From: a virus | Reading direction: 5' to 3' (one strand) | DNA length: 21,465 nucleotides | Virus record (IMG/VR): IMGVR_UViG_3300011013_000115 | Location: 1-21,465 of that record | In this document: one piece after another, positions 1 through 11,000 of the stretch | Position numbering within the stretch: the stretch's first letter is position 1 | Layout: every line of letters starts with the position of its first letter | Program-made: the position numbers and the translations under genes | Notes under the pieces: model-generated | What the model was told of the DNA's origin: nothing | Database searches by the model: none | Seen by the model: the letters and a program-made list of their open reading frames with translations, nothing else

Positions 1-1
1 A

Positions 2-3000
2 ATGGGAAAAATTGCTCATCACTATCCTAGATATGTAGGTATTACAAACTCTTCATATAGTAATGGGCGTGTTTTAACTCCTAATGAAACTGGATCATTA
101 ACTGTTCATTATCGAATTTATCATGCAGTAGAAGAATCAGCATGGATTGATTCATCTATATCAAATGTTGATCAATCAAAAAAATGGAATAAATTTTCAC
201 CTTGGGGTTCATCAGACGCTAAAGCTGTTGCTGACACTACTAGAGAATTTGTAGATGACACAATGGCTGTAGGTGAACAATATATGGTTGGCTCAACACT
301 AATGACTGTTACTGAAGAAGATAATGGAAACAGATGGGTTCCTGGCTATGAAGGTTTTCAAAAAGCAATAAAATTAAAAGCAGATGAACCTGGTTATTTA
401 GAATTTAGGAATACAGATGAAACAAGACTTCCTTTTCAATCTTTAGTTGTTCAAAAAGCAAATCTTGCAACTTTTTCAAACACAAGAAAATGTAATATTA
501 CAGAGATAGGAATTAAAAGTATTGTTTGGAGGCAAATAAATGGTTTTCCTAATGTAAATGCAATGCCTTCTCAAGATCGCATTAGAAGTTATGAAGATAA
601 AAATGGCAGTATTCAATTAGGCAATGTAAGTAAATATGTAAAACGTCTTAGTTTCTTTGTTTTACAAGCAAAAAAATTAAATTCTGGAGATGACTTTCAA
701 AACGTAAATACTACATTAATTTGTGTTAAAGGTTCTTCGCCTGTTGCTCAATATAATGTTCTTTATGCCAAATCAATTGAGGGTGCTAAACAATTTGAAT
801 TTAGATTTAAACCTGTTCCAGGAAATGTAGTTCTTAATTATTATTCTGGAGCAGTACATGTTCTTAATTACTCAGCACCACTTCGTAGAGAAACAAATTA
901 TACTTTAGGGTTGCAAGTTTCCTATCATGCTCAATTAGAGTCATTACCTACAGACAAAACAAATGGTAATAAATTTACAAATAATACTGAATGGGATAGA
1001 GGAGGTTTAGGGAGTGCTTTAGATCCTGATACAGGAGATCCTCTTCCAATTGTTGGCCCTGTTAGTCAGTTTTCTCCTATGGAGAGTGGAACTTTACCAG
1101 TTGATGAAGATTTAGTTTATAACTATATAACTACGCCTTTTCTTCCTGACAACGTAACTACTTACACAGGTATTGGAACAAATAATCAACAAGGTACATG
1201 GACAAATGTAAGTAACTACAACTTTAAAGGAACTCCTGTTGTTGGAAATGCTTATTTCAGTCCACAAAAAGGAATTTACGCAATATCTGAACCTAGAGGT
1301 AGCAACACACGTTGGTATTTTACTTTTGGTGGAACTTTACTTCCTCAGACATTTTATAAAGATTATCCTACAAATTACGCTCCTTATAAAGAGAGTGATT
1401 GGAGCGATGGTATAGAAGAAGTTGATAGTAGTGGTAATGGAACTGGAATATTTCATAGATTTAGAATTGCAAGAAATCCTTCTTCTTTAGGTAGTGCAGA
1501 AGACTGGAGAGGTAGTGCTGGTAGCGGAAGAAACTTTTATGCTATTGCTGTACAAAAATCAAATAAAGTTCCTTCAATAATAATTACTACGGACGAAAGA
1601 CCAACAACAGCAACAACAGGTGCTGGGGTAGGTTTAACTATTAATGTTAAAAAAATAACTGATGGAACTAATACCTATAAAGAATATACATTAGGAGCGG
1701 CAGGGACTGGTTATCAAGATGGTGACAGAGTTACTATTAATAATGAATCTCCTACTCAAACTTTAGTTGTTACAATTGAGCCTCCTCCTGTGGATGTTGG
1801 AGCTATTGGAACTCATAGTGATTGGAGAATGGAGGGAGGAGATGGAACGGCTAATTATTATACAAATTATTGGAGTATTGTTAAACATAATCCAAATAAT
1901 GCAATAGCTGATTATTTCTTATTTGACGCAGAATCTTCAAGCCATGAAAATGGACCTGAACATGAGGTAACTTATTTAAATGAAATTACACATGCAGGTA
2001 CTAGTAGTAATCCAGAGATTAATTATGAAAAACTTGCAATGGCAGGCATTCGGATTGGAGCTACAAATACGTTAAGTAGTTTTGGTGCTTTCACTGCATT
2101 TATTGAAAAAGGAATAAAAGTAGATCGTCTAATTCCAGATTCAAATCCTAATACTGGTACTGGTTATTTAACTAGAAATTCTGAAACAGCTTCTACTAAT
2201 AATTTTGTAGAAATAGCTCATGATTTATTAACAAATACTATGTACGGTGTTGGCGATATTGTTGGACATGATGGTGTTGATCGTAAAAGTATGATTGAAG
2301 GAGCTAGGTATTGTAGAGCAAATAATTTTTACTGGGATGGCGTTATAGATAGTAAGTTTAATTTAAGAGAATTTATTTTTGAACATGCTGGTTACAACTT
2401 CTTAGATTTTTCTATATTAGGTGGTCGTTTTAGTTTAAAGCCAAGTTTTCCTGTTGATGGTGATTATAAAATTAATTATGACGCAGGAGTTAATACAGGT
2501 ATTGATATAAAAGCTTTATTTACTGATGGAAATATGAAAGATATAAAAATTACATTCTTAACGCCAGAAGAAAGAAAGATGTTTAAAGCAACTGTTATTC
2601 ATAGAGAAAACAATCGGAATAATAAGAACATAGGAGGTTTTCCTGAAAATATTGCAAAAACTTATGCTTATAATCCAACAGGACAAAACTTATCAAGTTT
2701 CTATGAAAACGCAGAAAAATTACCAGAAGAAGTTTTTGATTTAAGTAATTGGTGTACAAGTGAATCTCATGCTAAAACATTTGCAGCAATAGCCTTATCA
2801 ATTAGAAAAGAAATTGATCATGGAATTGTTTTTCAAACTCCTCCTAGTTCTGTTTTTGGATTAATAGCAGGTAATTACATTCGAGTATTAACTGAGATGA
2901 CACATACAAGTCGTTTTAAGAATGGAAGCATTGATGACAATGGAATAGTTACTTCTCGTTCATCAATTTCTGGGTCTATTAAGGCTTATGTTTGGAGTCC

Positions 3001-3283
3001 AGGTACGTTAGGAGGTGTAACAACATCAACTTTTTCTGTTAATAGTGCAGGAACTAATTCAGCAGGATTAAAAAATAAATTGTTTGCTCAAGTTGACACC
3101 ACCGAAGAAGATAGGATTTATAAGGTTGAATCTATTACTTATGGTGAAGAAGGTTTTATCCAGATAGCTGCTAGCCATGTACCTTTAACATCTGATAACA
3201 AACTTGCAGTTTTATATAATGCAAGTCCTAATTCTGTAAATGGCGTAAGCTTTACTCTTAGATTCCCTGAACTAAGTCGATAA
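2..3283 (+). CDS. Tail-tip / host-specificity protein, lambda J-like (probably 5'-partial)
   Basis: A 1093-residue open frame begins at the window edge. Only one base precedes the first ATG, and the N terminus reads like the inside of a domain, so the true start is probably upstream. Residues about 675-890 resemble the J-type tail-tip core: a 'LAMAGIRIGA' stretch, then 'DLLTNTMYGVGDI', an 'IEGARYCRANNFYWDGVID' helix and a following beta-rich segment ('FDLSNWCTSE' later on). In lambda-like phages this region forms the central hub at the tail tip, to which fibres attach. Residues about 528-597 look like a small inserted beta domain with a 'GTGYQDGDRVTI' motif. No membrane segment or signal peptide is visible. 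The stop overlaps the next ATG (TAATG), which indicates co-translation with the small tail gene downstream. I am fairly sure it is a tail-tip or baseplate-hub protein. The J assignment comes from motif resemblance, not a search. Confidence 0.7.
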   Translation: MGKIAHHYPRYVGITNSSYSNGRVLTPNETGSLTVHYRIYHAVEESAWIDSSISNVDQSKKWNKFSPWGSSDAKAVADTTREFVDDTMAVGEQYMVGSTLMTVTEEDNGNRWVPGYEGFQKAIKLKADEPGYLEFRNTDETRLPFQSLVVQKANLATFSNTRKCNITEIGIKSIVWRQINGFPNVNAMPSQDRIRSYEDKNGSIQLGNVSKYVKRLSFFVLQAKKLNSGDDFQNVNTTLICVKGSSPVAQYNVLYAKSIEGAKQFEFRFKPVPGNVVLNYYSGAVHVLNYSAPLRRETNYTLGLQVSYHAQLESLPTDKTNGNKFTNNTEWDRGGLGSALDPDTGDPLPIVGPVSQFSPMESGTLPVDEDLVYNYITTPFLPDNVTTYTGIGTNNQQGTWTNVSNYNFKGTPVVGNAYFSPQKGIYAISEPRGSNTRWYFTFGGTLLPQTFYKDYPTNYAPYKESDWSDGIEEVDSSGNGTGIFHRFRIARNPSSLGSAEDWRGSAGSGRNFYAIAVQKSNKVPSIIITTDERPTTATTGAGVGLTINVKKITDGTNTYKEYTLGAAGTGYQDGDRVTINNESPTQTLVVTIEPPPVDVGAIGTHSDWRMEGGDGTANYYTNYWSIVKHNPNNAIADYFLFDAESSSHENGPEHEVTYLNEITHAGTSSNPEINYEKLAMAGIRIGATNTLSSFGAFTAFIEKGIKVDRLIPDSNPNTGTGYLTRNSETASTNNFVEIAHDLLTNTMYGVGDIVGHDGVDRKSMIEGARYCRANNFYWDGVIDSKFNLREFIFEHAGYNFLDFSILGGRFSLKPSFPVDGDYKINYDAGVNTGIDIKALFTDGNMKDIKITFLTPEERKMFKATVIHRENNRNNKNIGGFPENIAKTYAYNPTGQNLSSFYENAEKLPEEVFDLSNWCTSESHAKTFAAIALSIRKEIDHGIVFQTPPSSVFGLIAGNYIRVLTEMTHTSRFKNGSIDDNGIVTSRSSISGSIKAYVWSPGTLGGVTTSTFSVNSAGTNSAGLKNKLFAQVDTTEEDRIYKVESITYGEEGFIQIAASHVPLTSDNKLAVLYNASPNSVNGVSFTLRFPELSR

Positions 3284-3681
3284 TGGCAAAATTCACCCCT
3301 ACAAATCTAACCCCTTCGGCAAGAAGTTATTCTCCAGGTGATTATCCGCAAGTTGAGTTTGAAGCTAATAATGGGGTAAAGACTGTTATTCGTTATGGAA
3401 AACATCGAACTGGATCTACTTTTAATTTGTCATTTAATAACATTCAAGATTCAGATGCTGCTGCAATTTTACAAAATTATGAAGATATAAATTCAGTTTG
3501 GGATCAAGTTGATTTTTCTGGAACTAAAGTTCTTGAAGGGGCTTCTAGTCAGATGCAGTCATATTTTGTAGAAAGAACAGAGTTAAAATGGCGATATGAT
3601 GGCCCTCCAATGGTGACAAGTGTCTATCCTGGACGTAGCAATGTTGAATGTAAATTTGTTGCTTGCCTCGATTCGCCTTAG
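3283..3681 (+). CDS. Small tail protein, possibly gpM-like distal/minor tail protein
   Basis: This 132-residue protein starts on an ATG that overlaps the stop of the tail-tip gene by one base. It has no signal peptide or membrane span. The middle ('VIRYGKHRTGSTFNLSFNNI', then 'DAAAILQNYE') resembles the layout of small minor or distal tail proteins such as lambda gpM: a strand pair, a short helix that contacts neighbouring subunits, then a beta-rich C terminus ('VECKFVACLDSP'). Proteins of this kind sit between tail tube and tip. The link to tail assembly comes mainly from its position between the tip gene and the tube-like gene. The family match is weak, and it could be another small tail-completion protein. 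Confidence 0.45.
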   Translation: MAKFTPTNLTPSARSYSPGDYPQVEFEANNGVKTVIRYGKHRTGSTFNLSFNNIQDSDAAAILQNYEDINSVWDQVDFSGTKVLEGASSQMQSYFVERTELKWRYDGPPMVTSVYPGRSNVECKFVACLDSP

Positions 3682-3712
3682 AATATAATGACTGTTTAAT
3701 TTAAAGATTGTC

Positions 3713-4147
3713 GTGGGCTACTATTCAGGCGGTGATGGGTTAATGAAAGTGGGTAATACCACAGTCGCAACCGTAACTACATGGAGTTTTACTGCTTCAC
3801 AGGAAACCTTAGATGTCACAACATTAGGTGATCGTGATAGACAACTTGTAGGTGGAACTCGCAGTGTTTCTGGTAGTGCATCTATCTCTTGGTATTCCGC
3901 ATCAGGTTCGACTTCTGGTCAGACGCAAGCATCTGTATTGATGGGCAAATTAGTTAAAACAGGTGGTGCGGTTTCGGAGACGGTAGAACTTAGTTTAGGA
4001 ATTACAGATCATGCAGGTGATGCAAAAGTTACGACTATGACTGTTATTTTGACAAGTATTGCTATGACAAGTAGTCAAGGTGAAGTCTTGTCTGCTGAAG
4101 TTTCCTTTGAGGCTGCTTCTGCTCCTACTGCTGTAATTGCTGCTTAA
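3713..4147 (+). CDS. Tail tube-like (major tail) protein
   Basis: This 144-residue protein starts on GTG. I prefer GTG over the in-frame ATG ten codons later because the extra N-terminal residues (MGYYSGGDG) look like the usual beginning of such proteins. It is Ser/Thr/Val/Gly-rich and all-beta in appearance. A pattern F-T-x-S, then LGD, then RQ, then a Gly/Ser turn and Trp (residues 26-60) recurs in the next protein, which suggests a shared tail-tube fold. Length and composition suit a tail-tube subunit that stacks as hexamers along the tail. The 31-base gap upstream contains no clear Shine-Dalgarno sequence. Alternatives are a tube-initiator or tail-terminator-type protein with the same fold. 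Confidence 0.5.
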   Translation: MGYYSGGDGLMKVGNTTVATVTTWSFTASQETLDVTTLGDRDRQLVGGTRSVSGSASISWYSASGSTSGQTQASVLMGKLVKTGGAVSETVELSLGITDHAGDAKVTTMTVILTSIAMTSSQGEVLSAEVSFEAASAPTAVIAA

Positions 4148-4151
4148 ATAG

Positions 4152-5021
4152 ATGCCCACCTATTTAGGGAGTGGAGGGTTCATTGAATTCAAGCGAAGTT
4201 CTATGGAGCAATCGCTTAATGGAACTCTTACTCCTTCAGATGTAAATACAGCTAGGAAAAGGTTTTCTTTAACTGGAGTTAAAGGAAATATTATTACTGG
4301 TGACAAAGTAGAAATATCTAGGACAGATGGTTCTTCAAATTTACAATTAGTTTCTGGTCATAACTATCGAGATGGAAGTTGGTTTGTTCATGTAGATGAC
4401 ATAGGTGGAATGAAGTTATATACAAGTTTTGCTCTTGCTGTTGGTGGGACAACTTCTAGTGCTTTAGCACTTGCAGTTCCTACAGAGAATCAAGAAATAT
4501 CTATAAAAGCTCGAAATGTTGCCTATAGACCATTAGCACGAATTGAAGAATATGAGTTCACAACATCAAGAGATCAAATCGAAATCAGTCAATTAGGAGA
4601 TAATTTTAAACGTCAATATGAAAATGGATTGATTTCTGGTCAAGGATCAATGACTTGTTTTTGGGAACATAGATATGTTGCAAGTGATCCTGATTATTCA
4701 ACTGGACAAGAATTTTCATCTTATTTAGCACGTTTAATTTTGCGTGTTAAACAAGGTGCTGATTTTTTAGGTCGTTTCTTTTTGTATAGGGAATCTGCTG
4801 GTTCTGCTAATAATGCGTGGTATGAGTGTGAAGCTCAGATTACAAATTGTAGTATTTCAGTTCCAAACGTAGGAATTGTAAAAACGCAAATAGACTTTAT
4901 TACTAATGGAGAATTTAATTTGCAGGTAGGTACGACTCCTAGTTATCTCCTACAAGAATCTACTGATTTCATATTGCAAGAAGATGGAAGTAAGATTTTC
5001 TTAGAAGATGATGCAACATAA
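4152..5021 (+). CDS. Tail tube-domain protein with N-terminal extension
   Basis: This 289-residue protein lies four bases after the tube-like gene. Residues about 130-255 repeat the pattern of that neighbour: F136-T-x-S, LGD 148-150, R154-Q155, Gly/Ser turn, W171, and a late beta segment ending near 'DFITNGEFNLQVG'. The first 125 residues form a separate beta-rich module with a Gly/Ala/Leu stretch near 96-110. The last 27 residues carry three variants of an [LI]-L-Q-E / F-L-E-D motif, a type of ending I associate with marine phage virion proteins. It may cap or join the tube at the tip or baseplate, or be a second tube protein. The fold relationship is seen in the sequence, but the role is inferred from position. 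Confidence 0.45.
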   Translation: MPTYLGSGGFIEFKRSSMEQSLNGTLTPSDVNTARKRFSLTGVKGNIITGDKVEISRTDGSSNLQLVSGHNYRDGSWFVHVDDIGGMKLYTSFALAVGGTTSSALALAVPTENQEISIKARNVAYRPLARIEEYEFTTSRDQIEISQLGDNFKRQYENGLISGQGSMTCFWEHRYVASDPDYSTGQEFSSYLARLILRVKQGADFLGRFFLYRESAGSANNAWYECEAQITNCSISVPNVGIVKTQIDFITNGEFNLQVGTTPSYLLQESTDFILQEDGSKIFLEDDAT

Positions 5022-5062
5022 GGTATAACAGATATAAACTGTCCTTAAAGTCCGTGAGTTAA

Positions 5063-8000
5063 ATGGCTGATCTTCAAATAAGTCAACTGCCTCAGTTAGC
5101 TGAAGCAGATTTGGCGGCTGTAGACGAATTAGCAGTTGTTGACGATAGTGCGTCAGAAACCAAACGAATTACGGCTAAAGCTTTAGTTGAAAAAGGTGTT
5201 GCATTAATTGATGCTGGTTCAATACCTGGTACAGCATTAGGAACTCTTGCTTCAAATGCTGTTACTACTGCATCTATTACAAACAATGCAGTTACAGCAG
5301 ATAAGATTGCGGCTGGTGCGGTAGGTGCTAGTGAGATAGCTGATGGAACAATAACAGCGACAGAAATAGCAGCTAATACTCTGACAGCAAATCAAATAGC
5401 AGCTAATGCCATAGGTGCTTCTGAACTGGCTGATGACGCTGTTGATACTGATGCAATTTTAGATGCGGCTGTTACCAATGCAAAAATCGCAAACGGTACA
5501 ATCGCTTATGCAAAATTAAATATTAATAATGCAGATATTCCTGGTGCAAAACTTGCTGATAATTCAGTAACAGCAGGCCAGATAGCTGCTGATGCTGTTG
5601 GTGCTAGTGAACTTGCTGATGATGCTGTAGATACAAATGCAATAGCGAATTTAGCTGTTACATCAGGGAAGTTAGCTGCTAATTCTGTTACTGCATCTAA
5701 AATAAATGATGGTGTTATTACAGGTGCAAAACTTGTTGCTGACACAATTACTGCTACACAAATAGCGGCTAATGCAATTACAGCTTCTGAATTAGCAGAC
5801 GATGCTGTAGATACAAATGCAATTCTTAATGATGCTGTAACTGCTGCAAAACTTGCGGCAGGTGCTGTCGATACAACAGCTTTAGGAGCAGCGGCTGTCA
5901 CAGGAGCGAAGATAGCTAGTACAACAATTACGGCAGCAAATATTGTAGCTGGCACAATTACAGCTACTGAACTGGCAGCAGGCTCTGTAGGGGCTAGTGA
6001 AATAGCGGCTAACGCTGTTGGTGCTAGTGAATTGGCTGACGATGCTGTAGATACTGCTGCCATAGTTAACTCAGCAGTCACCAATGCAAAGATTGCCGAT
6101 GGAACTATTGCTTATGCGAAATTAAATCTTTCAGACGGTGATATTCCTGCTGCCAAAATTGCATCTAATTCTTTAACTGCAAATCAAATAGCAGCCAATG
6201 CTGTAGGAGCAAGTGAGTTAGCAGATAACGCTGTAGATACAGCAGCTATAGCAGATGATGCAGTTACTGGAGCCAAGATTGCAGCAGCAACTATTGCTGG
6301 AGCAAATATTGCAGCAACGACAATTGCCGCAGGAAATATTGTTGCAAATACAATTACTGCTTCAGAAATAGCTCCTAATGCAATAGGTGCTTCAGAACTT
6401 GCTGATGATGCTGTTGATACAGCCGCTATAGCTAACACAGCGGTAACTGGTGCAAAAATTGCTAATGCAACCATTACAGCGGCAAAATTAAATTTATCAA
6501 ATGGAGATATTGCTGGAGCGAAGATTGCTGATAACTCTCTTACAGCAAGTCAAATAGCAGCCAATGCTATTGGATCTAGTGAACTAGCAGACAATGCAGT
6601 TGACACCAGTGCTATTGCGGATGATGCCGTAACAGGAGCAAAGATAGCCGCAGCGACAATTGAAGGAGCAAATATTGTTACTGGCACAATTACTGCAACT
6701 CAATTAGCTGCCGATTCTGTAGGTGCAAGTGAAATAGCAGCAAACGCAGTAGGAGCTTCGGAACTTGCAGACGATGCGGTAGATACAGCAGCAATAGTAA
6801 ACTTGGCAGTTACAGGAGCCAAGATTGCAAACGCAACCGTTACAGCGGCAAAGTTAAGTTTGTCTGCTGGAGATATCGATGGAACAAAGATTGCTAATGA
6901 TTCACTTACAGCAACTCAAATTGCCGCAAATGCAATCACAGCTAGTGAATTAGCTGATAACGCTGTAGATACTGCTGCTCTTGCTGCTAATTCTGTAACA
7001 GCAGCAAAGATTGCAGCCAACGCAGTAACAGCTTCTGAGCTAGCAGATAATGCTGTAGATACAGCAGCCGTAGCAGATGCAGCAATAACAACAGCGAAAA
7101 TTGCTGATGGAGCAGTTACAGCAGCAAAACTTTCAGGAACAATTGAAGCTGGAACTCTTGCAGATAATGCGGTTACGACAGCAAAAATTGCTGATGATGC
7201 TGTAACAGCAGCAAAGCTTGGAGCAGGTGCAGTTGACACAACTGCTTTAGGTGCAACTTCTGTAACAACTGCAAAAATTGCAGCTTCAGCAGTCACCGAT
7301 GCAAAGGTAGCAACTGGAATTAGTGGAACAAAAATAACTGATGCAACTATTACTGCTGCAAAATTAAACACAGCAAATATAGACAGATCTTTAAATGTAG
7401 CTTCTGGCAGTTTGGGGATCAATAATGTTATTTCGGCTGGAACATCTGCTGGAATAAGTTACAACGCACAGGGCTTAATAACCGCTGCAACTGCACTGGT
7501 AGCAAGCGATTTGCCAGTTGCGACAGCTACGGCAGTTGGTGGTGTTTCTATCGTCAGTTCAGGTGGACTTGCTGTTACAGGAGCAGGTGCTTTATCAATT
7601 GCTGCAACAACGACTGGAGCTACAGCAACAAAGGTCACTTTCAATAATTTCGGTCAAATAACAGGAACAGCCACTCTTGCTGCTTCTGATTTGCCTATTG
7701 CAACTGCTAGTGCTGTTGGTGGTGTTTCTGTTCCTACAGGAGGTCCACTTTCTGTTGATTCAAACGGTGCAATTACAGTTACTGATTCAGGAGTTACAGC
7801 AGGAACAGGAACGAAAGTCACAGTTGACGCAAAAGGAAGAGTCACAACTCTTGCAACGCTTTCAGATAGTGACGTTCCAAATCACAGTGCAGCATTAATT
7901 ACTTCTGGAACTATTGCAACAGCAAGAATTGCAAATGATGCAATTACAGGAGCAAAAATTGCAAATGCCTCAACAACGCTATTTGGTTCTGTAGCTCAGA

Positions 8001-11000
8001 CAGGTTTCCCAAACAGTGAATTTACAGGGCAATTTTTCTTCGATTCTGTCTCTGAAGATTTATATATTTATGATGGTAATGCTTACCAACCAATAACAAC
8101 TTTAACAAAAGGTTCGCTGGTCTTTGGTGGTACTTTTAACGCTGGAACAAGTAAAGTTGCAAGTGTAACAACAGCAGGTGCAGCAGCAGGTTTAAGCATC
8201 GGAAGCAATGTTCCGACTCCTACAAGTTCAACTGATGGTTTATATTTAGTAGTTGAAAATGCTGGAACTCCAAGTGCGCCAGCACCTGTCGTTGCACTTG
8301 CACCACCAGATTATATTTTAGGTGTTACAAATACAGGTGGAAGTTCATGGGAAGAAATTGATCTTTCGCAGACCGTGGCCGGGCAAGTTGCAAGCAATAT
8401 TGTTTTTACTCCATATGGTCAAATTGGAGCAACTAATGTTCAAGATGCACTTCAAGAATTAGAAACAGAAAAGTTAGCACTTGCAGGTGGCACTGTCACT
8501 GGGCAAGTCTTATTTAATAATACTGCAACGCTTGTTTTTGAGGGTTCAACTGTTGACGCATATGAAACAACTTTAGGAGTAGTTGATCCAACTACAGCGG
8601 ATAAAACAATACTTTTACCTAATACTTCTGGAACTTTAATAACACATAACGATAGTGGAACAGTAACCAGCACAATGATTGCTGATGGAACCATTGTTAA
8701 TGCTGACATAAATGCCTCTGCTGGGATTACGCTTACTCGATTAGAAGGCATAACTGCTGCAAAAATAATTGTTGGAAATTCATCAGGGGTTGCTGCTCAA
8801 GTTTCTGTAACAGGTGATATAGCAATATCAAATGCAGGTGTAGTTTCAATTACGGCTAATTCGATTGTTGATGGTGATATATCTGGATCGGCTGCAATAA
8901 CTGGAAGCAAAATAACTACAGGAACTACAAGTGCCGTTGGTGTTCTTCAGTTAACAGATAGTGCAGCTTCAACTTCTGCTACGACTGCTGCTACTCCTGC
9001 TGCTGTCAAGATTGCGAAGGATGCTGCTGATGCTGCTGCTACAACAGCAAATGCGGCGTTGCCGAAAGCTGGCGGCACAATGACTGGCAATTTGATTCTG
9101 GATAATGCTTCGGAATTGCGTTTTACAGAAGCTGATTCAGATGGTGCGAATTACACAGCATTAAAAGCACAGGCACAAGCTTCAGATATAACTCTCACTC
9201 TTCCTGCTACAGCACCAACTGCTAACCAAGTCCTTAAGGCTAATGCCAGCACACCTACCACTCTTGAATGGGCAACTGATACAACCAATACTGCTGCGGC
9301 AGATATAACTGGAACTACTCTTGCTTCCAATGTTGTTGCAAGTTCTCTTACTTCAGTTGGAACTCTTACTTCTCTAACAGTTAGTGGAACAATTACTGGA
9401 GATGTCACTGGAGATCTAACAGGCAACGCAGATACAGCAACAATACTTGCAACTGCAAGAACGATAGGAGGAGTTAGTTTTAACGGTTCAGCAAATATAG
9501 ATTTACCAGGCGTTAATACTGCTGGCAACCAAAACACTACAGGAAACGCAGCTACAGCTACAGCATTAGCAACCGCTAGAACAATAGGTGGAGTTAGCTT
9601 TGACGGAACAGCGAATATCACGCTACCTGGTGTTAATGCTTCTGGTACTCAAGACACTTCAGGTACAGCAGCACTTGCAACTCAGTTCACAGTCACAGCA
9701 AACGACACAACCAATGAAACTGTTTATCCGATTTTTGTAGACGCAGCCACTGGTTCTCAAGGTGCTGAGACAGATTCTGCTTTAACTTACAACCCTTCAA
9801 CTGGGGCTTTAACGACAACTACATTTATTGGGAATTTAACTGGAAATGTTACTGGAACAGCAGATTTAGCAACACAATTTACAGTTACAGCAAATAATTC
9901 AACAGATGAAACTGTTTACCCTTTATTTGTTGACGGAGCAACAGGATCACAAGGAGCAGAAACAGATACAGGTTTAAGTTATAACCCTTCTTCTGGAGCC
10001 TTAACTGCAACATCATTTGTAGGTGCATTAACAGGCAACGCTTCAACAGCAACAATCCTTGCCACAGCTAGAGATATTAACGGTGTTAGCTTTAATGGTT
10101 CTGCTGATATAACAATTACTGCTGCTGCTGGGACTTTAACTGGTGCAACATTGGCTAGTGGAGTAACAGCTAGTTCATTAACTTCAGTTGGAACACTTAC
10201 AGGTTTAACAAGTAGTGGTGATATTAATCTGAACGCTCAAGCAGACCTTCGGTTTAAGGATGCTGATAGCTCTCACTATGTCGCTCTTCAATCTCCTGCT
10301 TCTATTGCAAGTAGTTTTACTCTTACTCTCCCTTCGGCTGACGCTGCTGTTTCTGGCTATGTCTTAGCTAGTGATGGATCTGGAACTTTATCTTGGGTTG
10401 ATCCAGGTTCAACATCATCACCTACATTTACAGGAGATGTAAGTCTTACTAACGATGGAAATTTAGTTGGTTTTGCTGCTTTAAATGGAACATATACAGG
10501 TAACGCAAAAACATTAACGGTTACTGTTGCGAGTAAAACTGGAGCGCATAGATATAACGGTTCTGGATCTAGTTCTGGTTATAAAATTGACGGAAAAGAA
10601 TCACCATTTATAACTCTTACTCCAGGTCGTACTTACAAGTTTGACCAAGCAGACGGTACAAACTCAGGACATCCATTTCGTTTCTACCTAGAAGCAGACA
10701 AGACAACTGCTTACACCACAGGAGTTACTACAAACGGAACTGCTGGATCTTCTGGAGCTTATACACAAATAGTTGTTTCAGACACAACTCCTTCTGTTCT
10801 TCATTATCAATGTTCTGCTCATTCTTTAATGGGCAACGCTGTTCAAACAAATAGCAATGTTGCAGCGGCTGGTCAATTAACTGGAGCAACTCTTGCTAGT
10901 GGAGTAACTGCTTCAAGTTTGACTTCTGTAGGAACACTTGGAAGCTTAAACGTCACTAATAATGTCGTAGTCGGAGGAAATTTAACTGTTAATGGAACAA

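Noticed and set aside
3689-3700. Tiny ATG-ACT-GTT-TAA frame before the tube-like gene
   Set aside because: Three codons only. It could be a chance occurrence and shows no leader-peptide features.
5092-7845. Long minus-strand open frames opposite the giant fibre gene
   Set aside because: They mirror the repetitive Ala/Thr/Val codons of the fibre, have low-complexity Ala/Val/Ser translations and no recognisable starts or domains.
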